The notes under the pieces are model-generated. The model was not told the DNA's origin and made no database searches. It saw nothing but the letters and a program-made list of their open reading frames with translations. Both the position numbers and the translations under genes were made by a program. Shown here piece after piece: positions 26,552-35,810 of a stretch of 64,000 bases of DNA. The first letter of the stretch is position 1, and every line of letters begins with the position of its first letter. Source of the stretch: Photobacterium toruni (GTDB lineage: Bacteria; Pseudomonadota; Gammaproteobacteria; Enterobacterales; Vibrionaceae); assembly GCF_024529955.1 (NCBI RefSeq), contig NZ_AP024855.1, positions 310,001 through 374,000 on the forward strand, read 5' to 3'.

Positions 26552-28451
26552 TTAAACGACTAACTCCCCAGTCTTGTTCGCTATTTTTTCAAAGTTTTTA
26601 CTTAATTCATTTTCTTTATGGTAAGTTACAAGTAAATGTTTCATCGCTCGTGTGAACCCAACGTATAATAAACGAACAATTGAAGGTACATCTTCAGCAT
26701 CCTGATACTGATGACTACTATCGATGATTACTATCGATGATTACAACCGTATCAAACTCAAGACCTTTACTACTATGAATAGGTAAAATAGCTAACTGGT
26801 TCTTTTTAGGATCATACTTTTTCTTATAGTCTGATTTAGCGAGCCAAATACAATCTATTCCTGCTTTTTTTAATGCATCAAATGCTTTTTTACCCATATA
26901 ACTACTTGGATATAAAATGGCTATATTTTGTAATAATTGTCCATCTGCGAGCCATTTATTAATGCATCTTACTAAGAAGTGAACTTCTGATTCAGCATCT
27001 GAAAACTGCCGAACAATTGGCTTATCGCCTGAAATCCCTGCTGCTTCAGGTTTAATCACTGGTATATCATCATGATCTGCTTGTTCAAAATACGTTTGAG
27101 CAAACTGATATGAGAATTTCAGTATATCTTGAGTATTACGATAGTTTAATTTTAAGATCGTTGTACGACCTTGTGCTTGAATACCAACACTAGACAATAA
27201 AAAATTAAGCCCATTTTTATGCTTATAAATAGACTGAGCATCGTCATATAGTAATAATAATGAGTTTGTATCAGGATCAACCATCTGGGTAATTAACTTT
27301 AGCCAATCCGCTTCAAAATCATGCCCTTCATCAATTAAAACTGCACCATACTGCGCTCTAGGTATATCGCCGTTATCAACTCCTGCAATAACACTATCAA
27401 CTTGTCTTTCCCAAACAGCATTATCACCATCAACTAACTTAATATGATAAGTACGCAATTGTTGTCCACACCAATCATGGAAATGATAAACCTGTACTTT
27501 ATGCTCTATTTCTTTATCTCGTATAAAACTACGCAATTTTGATGCCAGTGTAATATTAAAGCACAATACTAATATTGGTTTGTGTAGTAAGGCTGCCAAA
27601 TGAAGACAACGATAACCTAAAATAAGTGTTTTCCCTGATCCTGCAACACCATGAATAACACGATGCCCTTCCCCTAAGCTTCTGGCTAACTGTTCTTGCT
27701 GGATATCCATTATCTTGATGATATCTGGCATATTTCCTGAAAAATTTTCATGCTCAAATTCGAAATCATCCTCATCAAATAACAATACTTGATCTGATGA
27801 CTGAATACGTATTTCAGGATAAAGATGCCACCTAATACGATCTATTTGAGGAAGCGTTAATTTATTCGGAAATGTATAGTTAAACATTCCCCATAATTGA
27901 CTCTGGAATACTTCTATATCAACACTCTCAGTCATTTCATCTTTACAAATAACTAAATGTGGTTGTAAGACAGTATCTTGCGCATCAAGGGGGATGGCAT
28001 CATCTAATTGTTTGCGAGTAATATTTGTTAATACCACGCCATAACCATAAGGAAATACTAATGAACCTTTATATTTCCCTTCATGATTAATTAATTGAAG
28101 ATCATATTTTAGTTTATTTAATACCGTGTAGGTGCACTGTCTAACCAGCTCTAAAGGGTTTGCTTTTCGCTCTAATCCTTTATCTGTATGTAATGTAACT
28201 TGAGTGCTAGTAAGATCAGAAATTGATGATAACTTCCAATCTTTGACTTCAAGGAAAAGTAAACCACGATCAGGGTGTAATATAATAAAATCAGGATAAC
28301 GACGCTTTTTTCCCACTGGTATATCAAACCAGCACAAATAATCATCTTCTAAGTGACTTTCAAGCCGACGAGCAAAGCGCTTCTCTCCCAGTGTCATCTT
28401 TTTTAGACATGTGGTTAACGCAGGGATCAAAATAGCCATACTCGTACTCAA
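26552..28451 (-). pseudogene. NERD-domain UvrD-like helicase, broken by a 13-bp tandem duplication
   Basis: From ATG 28451 the frame runs 577 codons. It has an N-terminal NERD nuclease-related domain (RRYPDFIILHPDRGLLFLEVKDW), Walker A GVAGSGKTLILG, Walker B VLIDEGHDF, DDAQSIY and motif V SSKGLEFDTVVIIDS. It then ends abruptly at NHR. The stop is caused by two adjacent copies of a 13-bp unit (26716-26728 and 26729-26741). With one copy removed the frame continues as SSHQYQDAEDVPSIVRLLYV, GFTRAMKHLLVTYH and on to TAA 26552-26554, restoring SF1 motif VI. The protein as it stands lacks motif VI and should be inactive. It could revert by slippage. Confidence 0.85.
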
Positions 28452-28619
28452 TTATACATTCAATATTAACTAGCAAAAAATACCGTATAAGTGTCAGTAT
28501 TAATATGATATAAAACACAAATCCGTTATTTTATAGTTTTTTATTATGCTGCAAGCACTTATCAAAAAATTAAGCATATGATTAGCCCATAACTGAATTG
28601 ACACCTATCAGGATTTTCT

Positions 28620-29207
28620 ATGTCGATTGATTTCTACGATACCCATGCTGATGATTTTTACCAATCTACTGTTAACGTTGATGTAAGCCCATTACTAAAT
28701 CGATTTATTCCTTATCTTCATGCATCAGCACATATACTCGATGCAGGGTGCGGTTCTGGTCGTGATAGCAAAGCCTTTATCAAAAAGGGGTTTCAAGTAA
28801 CGGCTATCGATGCCAGTAAAGCGTTAGGGGAAAAGGCTGAACAATTAATTAAGCAACCTGTAGAGATCACTACATTTCAAAAATTTGAAGCTACAGATAA
28901 ATTTGATGCTATTTGGGCGTGTGCGTCACTATTACATGTTTCATCACATGAGCTAAATGACGTTTTTAAAAAGCTCTCAAGCTATTTGGTTAATAATGGT
29001 ATTTTCTATTGTTCATTTAAATACGGTAATGATGACGTCGAAAGAAATGGCCGTTCATTTACTAACTGTGATGAAAAACGGTTAAACAAATTTATCGCCA
29101 ACGCATCGCTTTCAATCAAAGAGACATGGATAACTGGTGACTTACGCCCTGGACGTGAAGATGAAAAATGGCTAAATGTTATTTTGGAGAAAAATCATGA
29201 CCGATAG
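28620..29207 (+). CDS. Class I SAM-dependent methyltransferase
   Basis: The 195-residue protein has motif I ILDAGCGSGRDSKAFIKKG (about residues 40-58), the ribose-binding acidic position in VTAIDASKAL, and FDAIWACASLLHV as the post-motif region. This is the compact Rossmann methyltransferase type (TehB/UbiE-like, no target-recognition domain). The substrate cannot be read from the sequence. It overlaps the helicase gene by 11 nt, so the two are translationally coupled. In that context it might modify nucleic acid or protect the host, but small-molecule methylation is equally possible. AGGATTTTCT precedes the ATG. Confidence 0.85.
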   Translation: MSIDFYDTHADDFYQSTVNVDVSPLLNRFIPYLHASAHILDAGCGSGRDSKAFIKKGFQVTAIDASKALGEKAEQLIKQPVEITTFQKFEATDKFDAIWACASLLHVSSHELNDVFKKLSSYLVNNGIFYCSFKYGNDDVERNGRSFTNCDEKRLNKFIANASLSIKETWITGDLRPGREDEKWLNVILEKNHDR

Positions 29208-31626
29208 CATTTCGCTGTATACGGGGCATAACCTAACAGTCGGATCTTATCAGGATCCACTTTTAGACAAACTGGTTATTGCAATTAATCATGCATCGAT
29301 TATTGAGATCTCTGTCTCTTTCATTATGAAGTCAGGTCTTGATTTACTTTTTAATGCTTTATTGGATGCTCTTAATCGCGGAGCTGAATTACGCTTATTA
29401 ACCTCCGATTATTTATCTGTAACACAACCCGTTGCCCTTCGTGAACTCATGCTATTAGTTGGTAAAGGGGCAAATATCCGTGTATTTCAGTGTGAAGGCA
29501 ATATCAGCTTTCACCTAAAGTCCTACATATTAATTAAATCTCATCATAACCAAATTGACCAAGGCTGTGCATGGGTTGGCTCTAATTACATGAGTAAAAT
29601 GGCCTTAACTCAAGGTCATGAATGGGCATTACGTTTTGATTATGAAAAACCTAATAATTCAAAGGCTGCACTTGAATTTCATCATATTCGTCAACAGTTT
29701 GAACATCTATTCACTCACCCTCTAACACATTCATTATCACATGAATGGATCGATACTTATAACACACGCTATAAGAAACAAAACCCGCACTTTATACGCT
29801 TAATAACAACAGAAACAGAGTTAGAATTAGACGGTTTTGTACCTAACAATATTCAAACTGAAGCGCTCCTAGCCTTAGAACAAACTCGACTAAATGGATA
29901 TCAACGAGGATTAGTGGTATTAGCCACTGGCATGGGTAAGACTTGGCTATCAGCTTTTGACACCAAACAAATGAACGCCAAAAGAGTATTATTTGTTGCT
30001 CACCGAGAAGAGATTTTATTACAAGCTGAACGCACTTTTCTTCAGCTTAATGAGAACATAAGAACGGGACGCTACAATGGCACATCCAAAGACACTGAGG
30101 CCGACTACCTTTTTGCATCAATTCAAACTATCGGGCGCCGAGAGCATCTTACATTATTTGATAAAAAGCATTTTGATTATGTGATCGTGGATGAATTTCA
30201 TCATGCTAGTTCATCGACCTATCAAGCACTTTTAGCCTATTTTGAACCTGTTTTTTTATTAGGGTTAACCGCAACACCTGAACGTTCAGATCAAGCTGAT
30301 ATTCTCTCATTATGCGATAACAATTTAGTATTTGAACGAAATCTTGTTCACGGTATTGATAATAAAATATTAGTACCGTTTGATTATTACGGCATTTACG
30401 ATCAATTCGTTAATTACCAAGAAATACCGTGGCGAAATGGTAAATTCGATCCCACTGCATTAGACACAGCGTTTGCGACTCAACAACGTGCACAGCACAT
30501 TCTTAAGTACTGGGAGGCAAAGAAACTGACACGAACTCTTGCCTTTTGTATTTCAAAAAAACATGCTGACTATATGGCGAAGTTTTTCTGCAATAAAGGA
30601 TATAACGCTGCTGCCGTATACAGTGATTCTACAATGCCCCGTAATGAAGCCTTAACAGCATTACAAAATGGTGTTATCGATATTATCTTTTCAGTTGATC
30701 TATTTAATGAAGGAACAGATATTCCATCAATAGACACAATATTGATGATCAGACCAACAGAATCCAAAATTCTCTTCTTACAACAGTTAGGACGCGGTTT
30801 ACGACAATCAAAAGATACCCAAAAGGATAAGTTATTAGTGTTGGATTTTATTGGTAATCACCAATCATTTTTAACCAAACCTTCAGCGCTACTTGATATA
30901 TCAAGCACACGAGAAATCGCTAAGCGGTCAGCAAAACCAATTACGCTTACCGATGACTGTTTTATCAATTTCGAACCAGAATTAACACAATTCTGGCAAG
31001 AGCTTGCTAGTCGTTATAAAACAAGCAGTATTGATGAGTACCGAGAACTAAAAAATATTTTAGATCATCGTCCTACCGCTACTGAATTTATGCAAGCTAA
31101 TTACCGATTAGATAAAGTTAAACAACAACATGGAAGTTGGTTCTCATTAGTCGCCACAGGAGAAAAAACACTCGAGTTGACCCATTTGGTTAATAACTAC
31201 GGTAAATTTCTACATCATGGTATAGCCCAAACGGCCATGACAAAATGCTTTAAGGCTATTTTACTTGAGGCATTTTTACATTTAGATGGCTTCACAACAC
31301 CACCAACAACAGAAAGATTAGCAGAACAAAGCTTAATCGTACTTAATCGTTATCCTGAGTTAAAAGCAAAAGATGTTGCTAAAGCAGAGCTACAATGCAA
31401 ATCAACTGATTCTCGATGGCATCAATATTGGCTAAAAAATCCAATCAAAGCGTACACAACAACAAATAAAAATGGAGAGCAGTGGTTCTCTATTTCTGAC
31501 GGCAGATTTACTGCTAATTTCAATGTTGAACAAGAAGATAAACAGCAATTACATGAAGCTGTAAGAGAATTGGTTGATTTACGATTAGCTCAGTACGTAC
31601 AAAGAAATACCGAGAATCAGATTTAA
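29197..31626 (+). CDS. Phospholipase D-like nuclease domain fused to SF2 DEAD/DEAH helicase
   Basis: From ATG 29197 (GGAG 8 nt upstream; an in-frame ATG at 29176 has none) the protein has 809 residues. Residues 1-170 are a PLD-like domain with one HxK motif (FHLKSYILI, then WVGSNYMS). Residues 220-560 are a type I restriction/XPB-like helicase with ATGMGKTWLSA, VDEFHHAS, LGLTATPERSD, FNEGTDIPSIDT and QQLGRGLRQSKD. The C-terminal 250 residues match no family I know. Such PLD-helicase proteins occur in accessory loci and are proposed to act on foreign nucleic acid. It is coupled to the methyltransferase gene. Domain calls are firm; the biological role is inferred. Confidence 0.87.
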   Translation: MTDSISLYTGHNLTVGSYQDPLLDKLVIAINHASIIEISVSFIMKSGLDLLFNALLDALNRGAELRLLTSDYLSVTQPVALRELMLLVGKGANIRVFQCEGNISFHLKSYILIKSHHNQIDQGCAWVGSNYMSKMALTQGHEWALRFDYEKPNNSKAALEFHHIRQQFEHLFTHPLTHSLSHEWIDTYNTRYKKQNPHFIRLITTETELELDGFVPNNIQTEALLALEQTRLNGYQRGLVVLATGMGKTWLSAFDTKQMNAKRVLFVAHREEILLQAERTFLQLNENIRTGRYNGTSKDTEADYLFASIQTIGRREHLTLFDKKHFDYVIVDEFHHASSSTYQALLAYFEPVFLLGLTATPERSDQADILSLCDNNLVFERNLVHGIDNKILVPFDYYGIYDQFVNYQEIPWRNGKFDPTALDTAFATQQRAQHILKYWEAKKLTRTLAFCISKKHADYMAKFFCNKGYNAAAVYSDSTMPRNEALTALQNGVIDIIFSVDLFNEGTDIPSIDTILMIRPTESKILFLQQLGRGLRQSKDTQKDKLLVLDFIGNHQSFLTKPSALLDISSTREIAKRSAKPITLTDDCFINFEPELTQFWQELASRYKTSSIDEYRELKNILDHRPTATEFMQANYRLDKVKQQHGSWFSLVATGEKTLELTHLVNNYGKFLHHGIAQTAMTKCFKAILLEAFLHLDGFTTPPTTERLAEQSLIVLNRYPELKAKDVAKAELQCKSTDSRWHQYWLKNPIKAYTTTNKNGEQWFSISDGRFTANFNVEQEDKQQLHEAVRELVDLRLAQYVQRNTENQI

Positions 31627-31777
31627 CCCTTTTTTTAATAACATTTATATAATATTTTCAAAGATATTCTGAACAATAACTAACCATGCTTACCGCGCTG
31701 TAACGTCTAAATACATTAACGGGCAAGCATCCCCTAACAGTTATGGTAAACTCAGTGATAAGTATTTGTATGTAAGC

Positions 31778-31829
31778 GATAGCAGCATTACCAATGTGGA
31801 TAGAAAATGATGTCCACTGCTATCTTTTA
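31778..31829 (+). terminator. Possible terminator hairpin
   Basis: GATAGCAG at 31778-31785 pairs with CTGCTATC at 31817-31824, followed by TTTT. The loop is long (31 nt) and holds a weaker inner stem. It lies 150 bp after the helicase gene and could end that transcript. Confidence 0.4.
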
Positions 31830-31897
31830 CAATAAATTTTAGTACCTCTGGTTGTACACCATAGGTTAACTAGAAAAATAAAGAGTATAAAAATCAA

Positions 31898-32854
31898 ATG
31901 AGTAGTCAAACAATTCAGTGGTTCCCGGGCCATATGCACAAAGCCCGTAAAGAAATTGAAGAGGCGATGCCGAAAGTCGATGTGATCATCGAAGTGTTAG
32001 ATGCCCGTATTCCTTTTAGTAGTGAAAACCCGCTGATCAAATCATTCCGTGAAACTAATGATGGTAAACCAGTTGTTAAAGTACTTAACAAGCGTGATTT
32101 AGCTGATCCGGAAATGACCCAATTATGGATTAATCACCTTGAAAAAGAACAAGGTGTAAAAGCAATTGCGATCACGACTGAGAACTTAAACGAAGTTAAC
32201 CAGATTATGGATCTCTGCCGTAAGCTTGCGCCACAGCGTGAAGAAGCAGGTAAGAAGATTCGTACTATGATCATGGGTATTCCTAACGTTGGTAAATCAA
32301 CCATCATTAATGCTCTTGCTGGTCGTACGGTTGCGATCACGGGTAACCAACCTGCCGTTACTCGTCAGCAACAACGTATTAATTTAGATAATGGTATTTT
32401 GCTTTCTGACACTCCTGGAATTTTGTGGCCAAAAGTAGAAAACCCGCACAGTGGTTTCCGTTTAGCCGCAACGGGTGCAATTAAAGATACCGCAATGGAT
32501 TATATCGACGTTGCTTTCTTTACGATTGAATATCTGATCAAAGCTTACCCTGAAATGATCAAGGCCCGTTATAACCTTGATGATGACCTTCCTGAATCTG
32601 AAATTGAATTAATGGAAGAGATTGGTCGTAAGCGTGGATGTCTAAAAGGTGGTGGTCGTGTAGATTTACACAAAGCCTCTGTTATTTTAATTAATGAATT
32701 ACGCAATGGTACTTTGGGCAATATCACGCTTGAACATCCTGAGATGATCACTGAAGAATTGATCAATGTTGCGATTGCTTCAGAGCGTAAAACAGAAGAA
32801 AAAATCAAGAAAAAAGAAGAGCGTCGCAAGCGTTACCTGAAAAATAAACGCTAA
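31898..32854 (+). CDS. ylqF: Ribosome biogenesis GTPase YlqF/RbgA family
   Basis: The 318-residue protein has the circularly permuted GTPase order typical of YlqF: the G4 motif NKRD comes first (VVKVLNKRDLAD near residue 63), then G1 GIPNVGKSTIINALAG (about 125-140) and G3 LSDTPGILWP (about 170). It begins SQTIQWFPGHMHKARKEIEE, the family signature. These GTPases help late assembly of the 50S subunit. The C-terminal region after residue 220 carries the helical RNA-contact domain and a basic tail KKKEERRKRYLKNKR. Codon use is more G+C-rich than the accessory genes before it, marking a return to core chromosome. A terminator follows. Confidence 0.92.
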   Translation: MSSQTIQWFPGHMHKARKEIEEAMPKVDVIIEVLDARIPFSSENPLIKSFRETNDGKPVVKVLNKRDLADPEMTQLWINHLEKEQGVKAIAITTENLNEVNQIMDLCRKLAPQREEAGKKIRTMIMGIPNVGKSTIINALAGRTVAITGNQPAVTRQQQRINLDNGILLSDTPGILWPKVENPHSGFRLAATGAIKDTAMDYIDVAFFTIEYLIKAYPEMIKARYNLDDDLPESEIELMEEIGRKRGCLKGGGRVDLHKASVILINELRNGTLGNITLEHPEMITEELINVAIASERKTEEKIKKKEERRKRYLKNKR

Positions 32855-32889
32855 GTAATAAAACAATATTTTTTTACATAAGTTTTAAT

Positions 32890-32939
32890 AGTCACTTCTA
32901 TCTGTTTATTAATTTATACTTGATAGAGTGACTTTTTTT
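32890..32939 (+). terminator. Rho-independent terminator after ylqF
   Basis: AGTCACT-CTATC pairs with GATAG-GTGACT and is followed by seven Ts. Confidence 0.85.
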
Positions 32940-33291
32940 ATATCTTCGATAAATCACAAACCTAAGAAAAAATTTTATTGGTTATCATTAATTTTTTTCG
33001 TATTACAGATAAAAAATAACCACCATAAACTCAATTACAACACTAATGATTTTGTTGTTATCGAGTACTTATTTAATACATATAATGATGGTAACTATTT
33101 AAATAATATGAATTTATAAAACCATGGTATTTGATTGAAGCCATTCGATTAAACATAACTCTAATCATTTTTTCCATATCGATTAGATTATAAATAAAAA
33201 CACGATTTCGGATTAGTTTTTCTCATTTTACTCACGTAGTTATTATGTGAATAATCGCTCGGATTTCAGTCGAAAGTAAACTTAAACAGCA

Positions 33292-33377
33292 CTGTCTCTT
33301 ATTACCTCACCTCTCTTTCTGATTGGCGAGGCTTGACGACTCTTTTAGAGTTACTCCTTTATTAATAAAAGAGACAG
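33292..33377 (+). promoter_or_regulatory. Foldable leader upstream of the MFS transporter gene (candidate cis-regulatory RNA)
   Basis: CTGTCTCTT at 33292-33300 pairs with AAGAGACAG at 33369-33377. Inside this closing stem are smaller stems, such as ACTC-GAGT at 33340-33352 and a possible CCTC/GAGG pairing. The closed structure ends 24 nt before the GGAGAG ribosome site. No known riboswitch consensus was recognised. Confidence 0.35.
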
Positions 33378-33414
33378 ATTATCTAAACCGAATTTTAATG
33401 TGGAGAGTACGGTA

Positions 33415-34575
33415 GTGCAACAAACCGCTACTTGTCATAAAAGCAACGGCATGTTTGTGCCTGTTGCAGGACTAACTGTATTTGCAATTGCTTCAGGCTA
33501 CTTAATGAGCTTGATCCCACTATCATTAGCTAATTTTAATATTGATAGTAGTTATGCGAGTTGGTTAGCTAGTATCTATTATATTGGTTTATTAATAGGA
33601 TCATTAATGATCGAACCTATTATTGCCAAAATAGGTCACCGTATTGCCTTTATTGGCTTTCTTGCATTATTAGCTTCAACGGTTGCTGTTTTACCTTTCT
33701 TTCCATATAAAGAATTATGGTTATCTGCACGTTTAGTTGCGGGTATTGCTGTTGCCGGTATTTTTGTTGTTGTTGAATCATGGCTTTTGATTGGTGACAG
33801 TGCAAAAGAGCGTGCTAAGCGTTTAGGTTTTTACATGACCTCGCTTTACGGTGGTACAACTGTTGGTCAGCTGGCTGTGGGTTATTTTGGCGTACAAGGT
33901 TTTATACCTTTTGCGGTGATCTTAGTCTTATTATTGGTTGCTATTTTGCCACCATTATTTGTAAAACAAGGTCAGCCTGATAGTCATGGTCACCAAGTAC
34001 TTTCACTTAAGCAAATTACACGTTTAAGCAAGCCTGCAATTATTGGTTGTATGACGTCTGGTGTGGTGATGGGAAGTATTTATGGTTTAATGCCATTAGC
34101 ACTTAAAGCTAGCTCACTTTCAACCAATCAAGTTGGTGTGTTGATGGCCGCGATTATTCTTGGTGGTATGGTTATTCAGCCAATTATTAGTAAGCTTTCT
34201 ATTGTAATGAGCAAGACATTATTACTTGCGTTAATGTCATTACTGGGCGTTTTTGCTATGGGGCTAACCTACTTATCATCAGATTACATTGTGTTAATCA
34301 GTGCATTAGCGTTATTAGGTATGTCAGCATTTGCACTTTATCCAATTGCGATTACGTTAGCGTGTGATAATTTAGATTCATCTTACATTGTAGCTGCAAC
34401 CCAAGTAATGCTATTTAGCTACAGCATTGGTTCTGCACTTGGTCCTATTGGTGCAAATAGCTTTATGGCTGAACAAAATGGTTTGATGGACTTCTTCTTT
34501 ATCGTGTTACTCGCAACGGCAATTTACATGCTAATTGCAAGTCTACAACGGAAGCCTCAAGTATTGGCAAGCTAG
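33415..34575 (+). CDS. MFS transporter (YcaD-like)
   Basis: Started at GTG 33415 (GGAGAG 7 nt upstream; the in-frame GTG at 33400 lacks a site), the protein has 386 residues and about 12 predicted membrane helices. The family loop motif appears as EPIIAKIGHRIAFIGF after helix 2, and ESWLLIGDSAKERAKRLGFYMTSLYGG in the centre recalls YcaD-type transporters. It lies in the inner membrane and probably exports or imports a small solute by proton coupling; the substrate is unknown. It follows a 280-bp gap with a foldable leader and ends at a bidirectional terminator. Confidence 0.85.
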   Translation: MQQTATCHKSNGMFVPVAGLTVFAIASGYLMSLIPLSLANFNIDSSYASWLASIYYIGLLIGSLMIEPIIAKIGHRIAFIGFLALLASTVAVLPFFPYKELWLSARLVAGIAVAGIFVVVESWLLIGDSAKERAKRLGFYMTSLYGGTTVGQLAVGYFGVQGFIPFAVILVLLLVAILPPLFVKQGQPDSHGHQVLSLKQITRLSKPAIIGCMTSGVVMGSIYGLMPLALKASSLSTNQVGVLMAAIILGGMVIQPIISKLSIVMSKTLLLALMSLLGVFAMGLTYLSSDYIVLISALALLGMSAFALYPIAITLACDNLDSSYIVAATQVMLFSYSIGSALGPIGANSFMAEQNGLMDFFFIVLLATAIYMLIASLQRKPQVLAS

Positions 34576-34596
34576 TCGTTACAATCAATGATTAAC

Positions 34597-34632
34597 AAAG
34601 GCGTGATAGTTAATAGCTATCGCGCCTTTTTG
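34597..34632. terminator. Bidirectional rho-independent terminator
   Basis: AAAGGCG-GATAG pairs with CTATC-CGCCTTT and is followed by Ts. It lies between the convergent MFS and ROK genes. Confidence 0.85.
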
Positions 34633-34649
34633 TTATGCCAAATATATGT

Positions 34650-35555
34650 CTATTTAACTAAGGCAGCGGCACCAAATACACCTGCACTATCACCTAAATC
34701 AGGTTTTACAATCTGAGTATTTAATTCACCATTAAACAAATGCGGCAATATCGCTTGCTGGGCTTGTTGATATAAAGCATCAATATTACCGACACCGCCA
34801 CCAATAACAATCACGTCAGGATCAAGCACATTGATAATTTGTGCCGCCGCAATACCAAAGTAGTGCGACATTCTTGCTATTGTTGCTTGAGCATGACGAT
34901 CATTATCAGCCGCTCGTGCCACTATTTCGGGTAATGATAAAGCAACACCCGATTGTTCACAGTAGAATCGCTCTAAACCTTTACCTGAAATAACGGTTTC
35001 GAGACATCCTGATTGGCCGCAATAACAAGGAGCACCATTAGGCTCGATAACATTATGCCCCCACTCGCCAGCAATGCCATGACAGCCGTATAAGCCTTTG
35101 CCATTAACCACAATACCAGAACCGACGCCAGTACCCATGATGATCCCAAAGACAACTTCTGCATGTGGTTTTACGCGTTTAGCTGCACCAAAATGCGCTT
35201 CAGCTAATGCAAAACAATTAGCATCATTTGCTAATACAACCTTTGCGTTTAATAACAGGGAAAGATCTTTATCAAGAGGTTTGTTATTTAGTGCGGTCGA
35301 ATTGCAGTTTTTCATTACGCCATGCTGAGGATCTAACGTACCAGGTGTGCCAAAACCAATCGCAAGAGGTCGTTGACCCAATTGCTCAGCACACCTATCG
35401 ATCAATAATTTAATCTGATTTAAAATATGAGCATAACCTTGATCGCTTTCTGTTGCTATGCGCTCTCTTACTACACATTTATCCGTACTACGTTCAATGA
35501 CAGCACACTCAATTTTAGTGCCGCCTAAGTCTACACCCCAGTAATAACGATCCAT
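34650..35555 (-). CDS. ROK-family sugar kinase (fructokinase Mak-like)
   Basis: The 301-residue protein (ATG 35555, AAGGGAG upstream; the GTG at 35561 overlaps the site) has WGVDLGGTKIECAVIE for ATP binding, LANDANCFALAEAHFGAA with the catalytic aspartate, IMGTGVGSGIVVNG, the ROK zinc site AGEWGHN with CYCGQSGCLETVISG, and DPDVIVIGGGVGN near the end. The KNCNST and HGIAGEWGHN blocks resemble Mak fructokinase more than NagK. It would phosphorylate a hexose in the cytoplasm. It is monocistronic, with no sugar-uptake gene beside it, so the sugar is uncertain. Confidence 0.87.
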   Translation of the reverse strand: MDRYYWGVDLGGTKIECAVIERSTDKCVVRERIATESDQGYAHILNQIKLLIDRCAEQLGQRPLAIGFGTPGTLDPQHGVMKNCNSTALNNKPLDKDLSLLLNAKVVLANDANCFALAEAHFGAAKRVKPHAEVVFGIIMGTGVGSGIVVNGKGLYGCHGIAGEWGHNVIEPNGAPCYCGQSGCLETVISGKGLERFYCEQSGVALSLPEIVARAADNDRHAQATIARMSHYFGIAAAQIINVLDPDVIVIGGGVGNIDALYQQAQQAILPHLFNGELNTQIVKPDLGDSAGVFGAAALVK

Positions 35556-35810
35556 TTTCACTCCCTTGTTATTTTATTCCATTTAATTAGTATACTTGAT
35601 GCATAATATTAAATACTGTGATTTTATCGAAACTTTATTCGATAATGTCTCTGGTTAAGACGATTTAAGTGAATAATTTATTCATTTATTCGATTAATGC
35701 AACAGAAATACATTTTCTTGCAAAATATCTCTTGTAGCGATGCGATAATATTTTAAAGTAGCAGTACTTATTATCGATGCGCGATCTCGCGTGGTTTACA
35801 GTAGTACTTA

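Noticed and set aside
32928..33119. A 63-codon open frame after ylqF
   Set aside because: It begins inside the terminator T run, lacks a ribosome site and encodes a low-complexity product typical of A+T-rich spacer DNA.
33292..33377. The ends of the leader repeat (CTGTCTCTTAT and ATAAAAGAGACAG) resemble Tn5-type transposon ends
   Set aside because: No flanking duplication and no transposase; the match is partial and the element would be only 86 bp. A leader stem explains it better.
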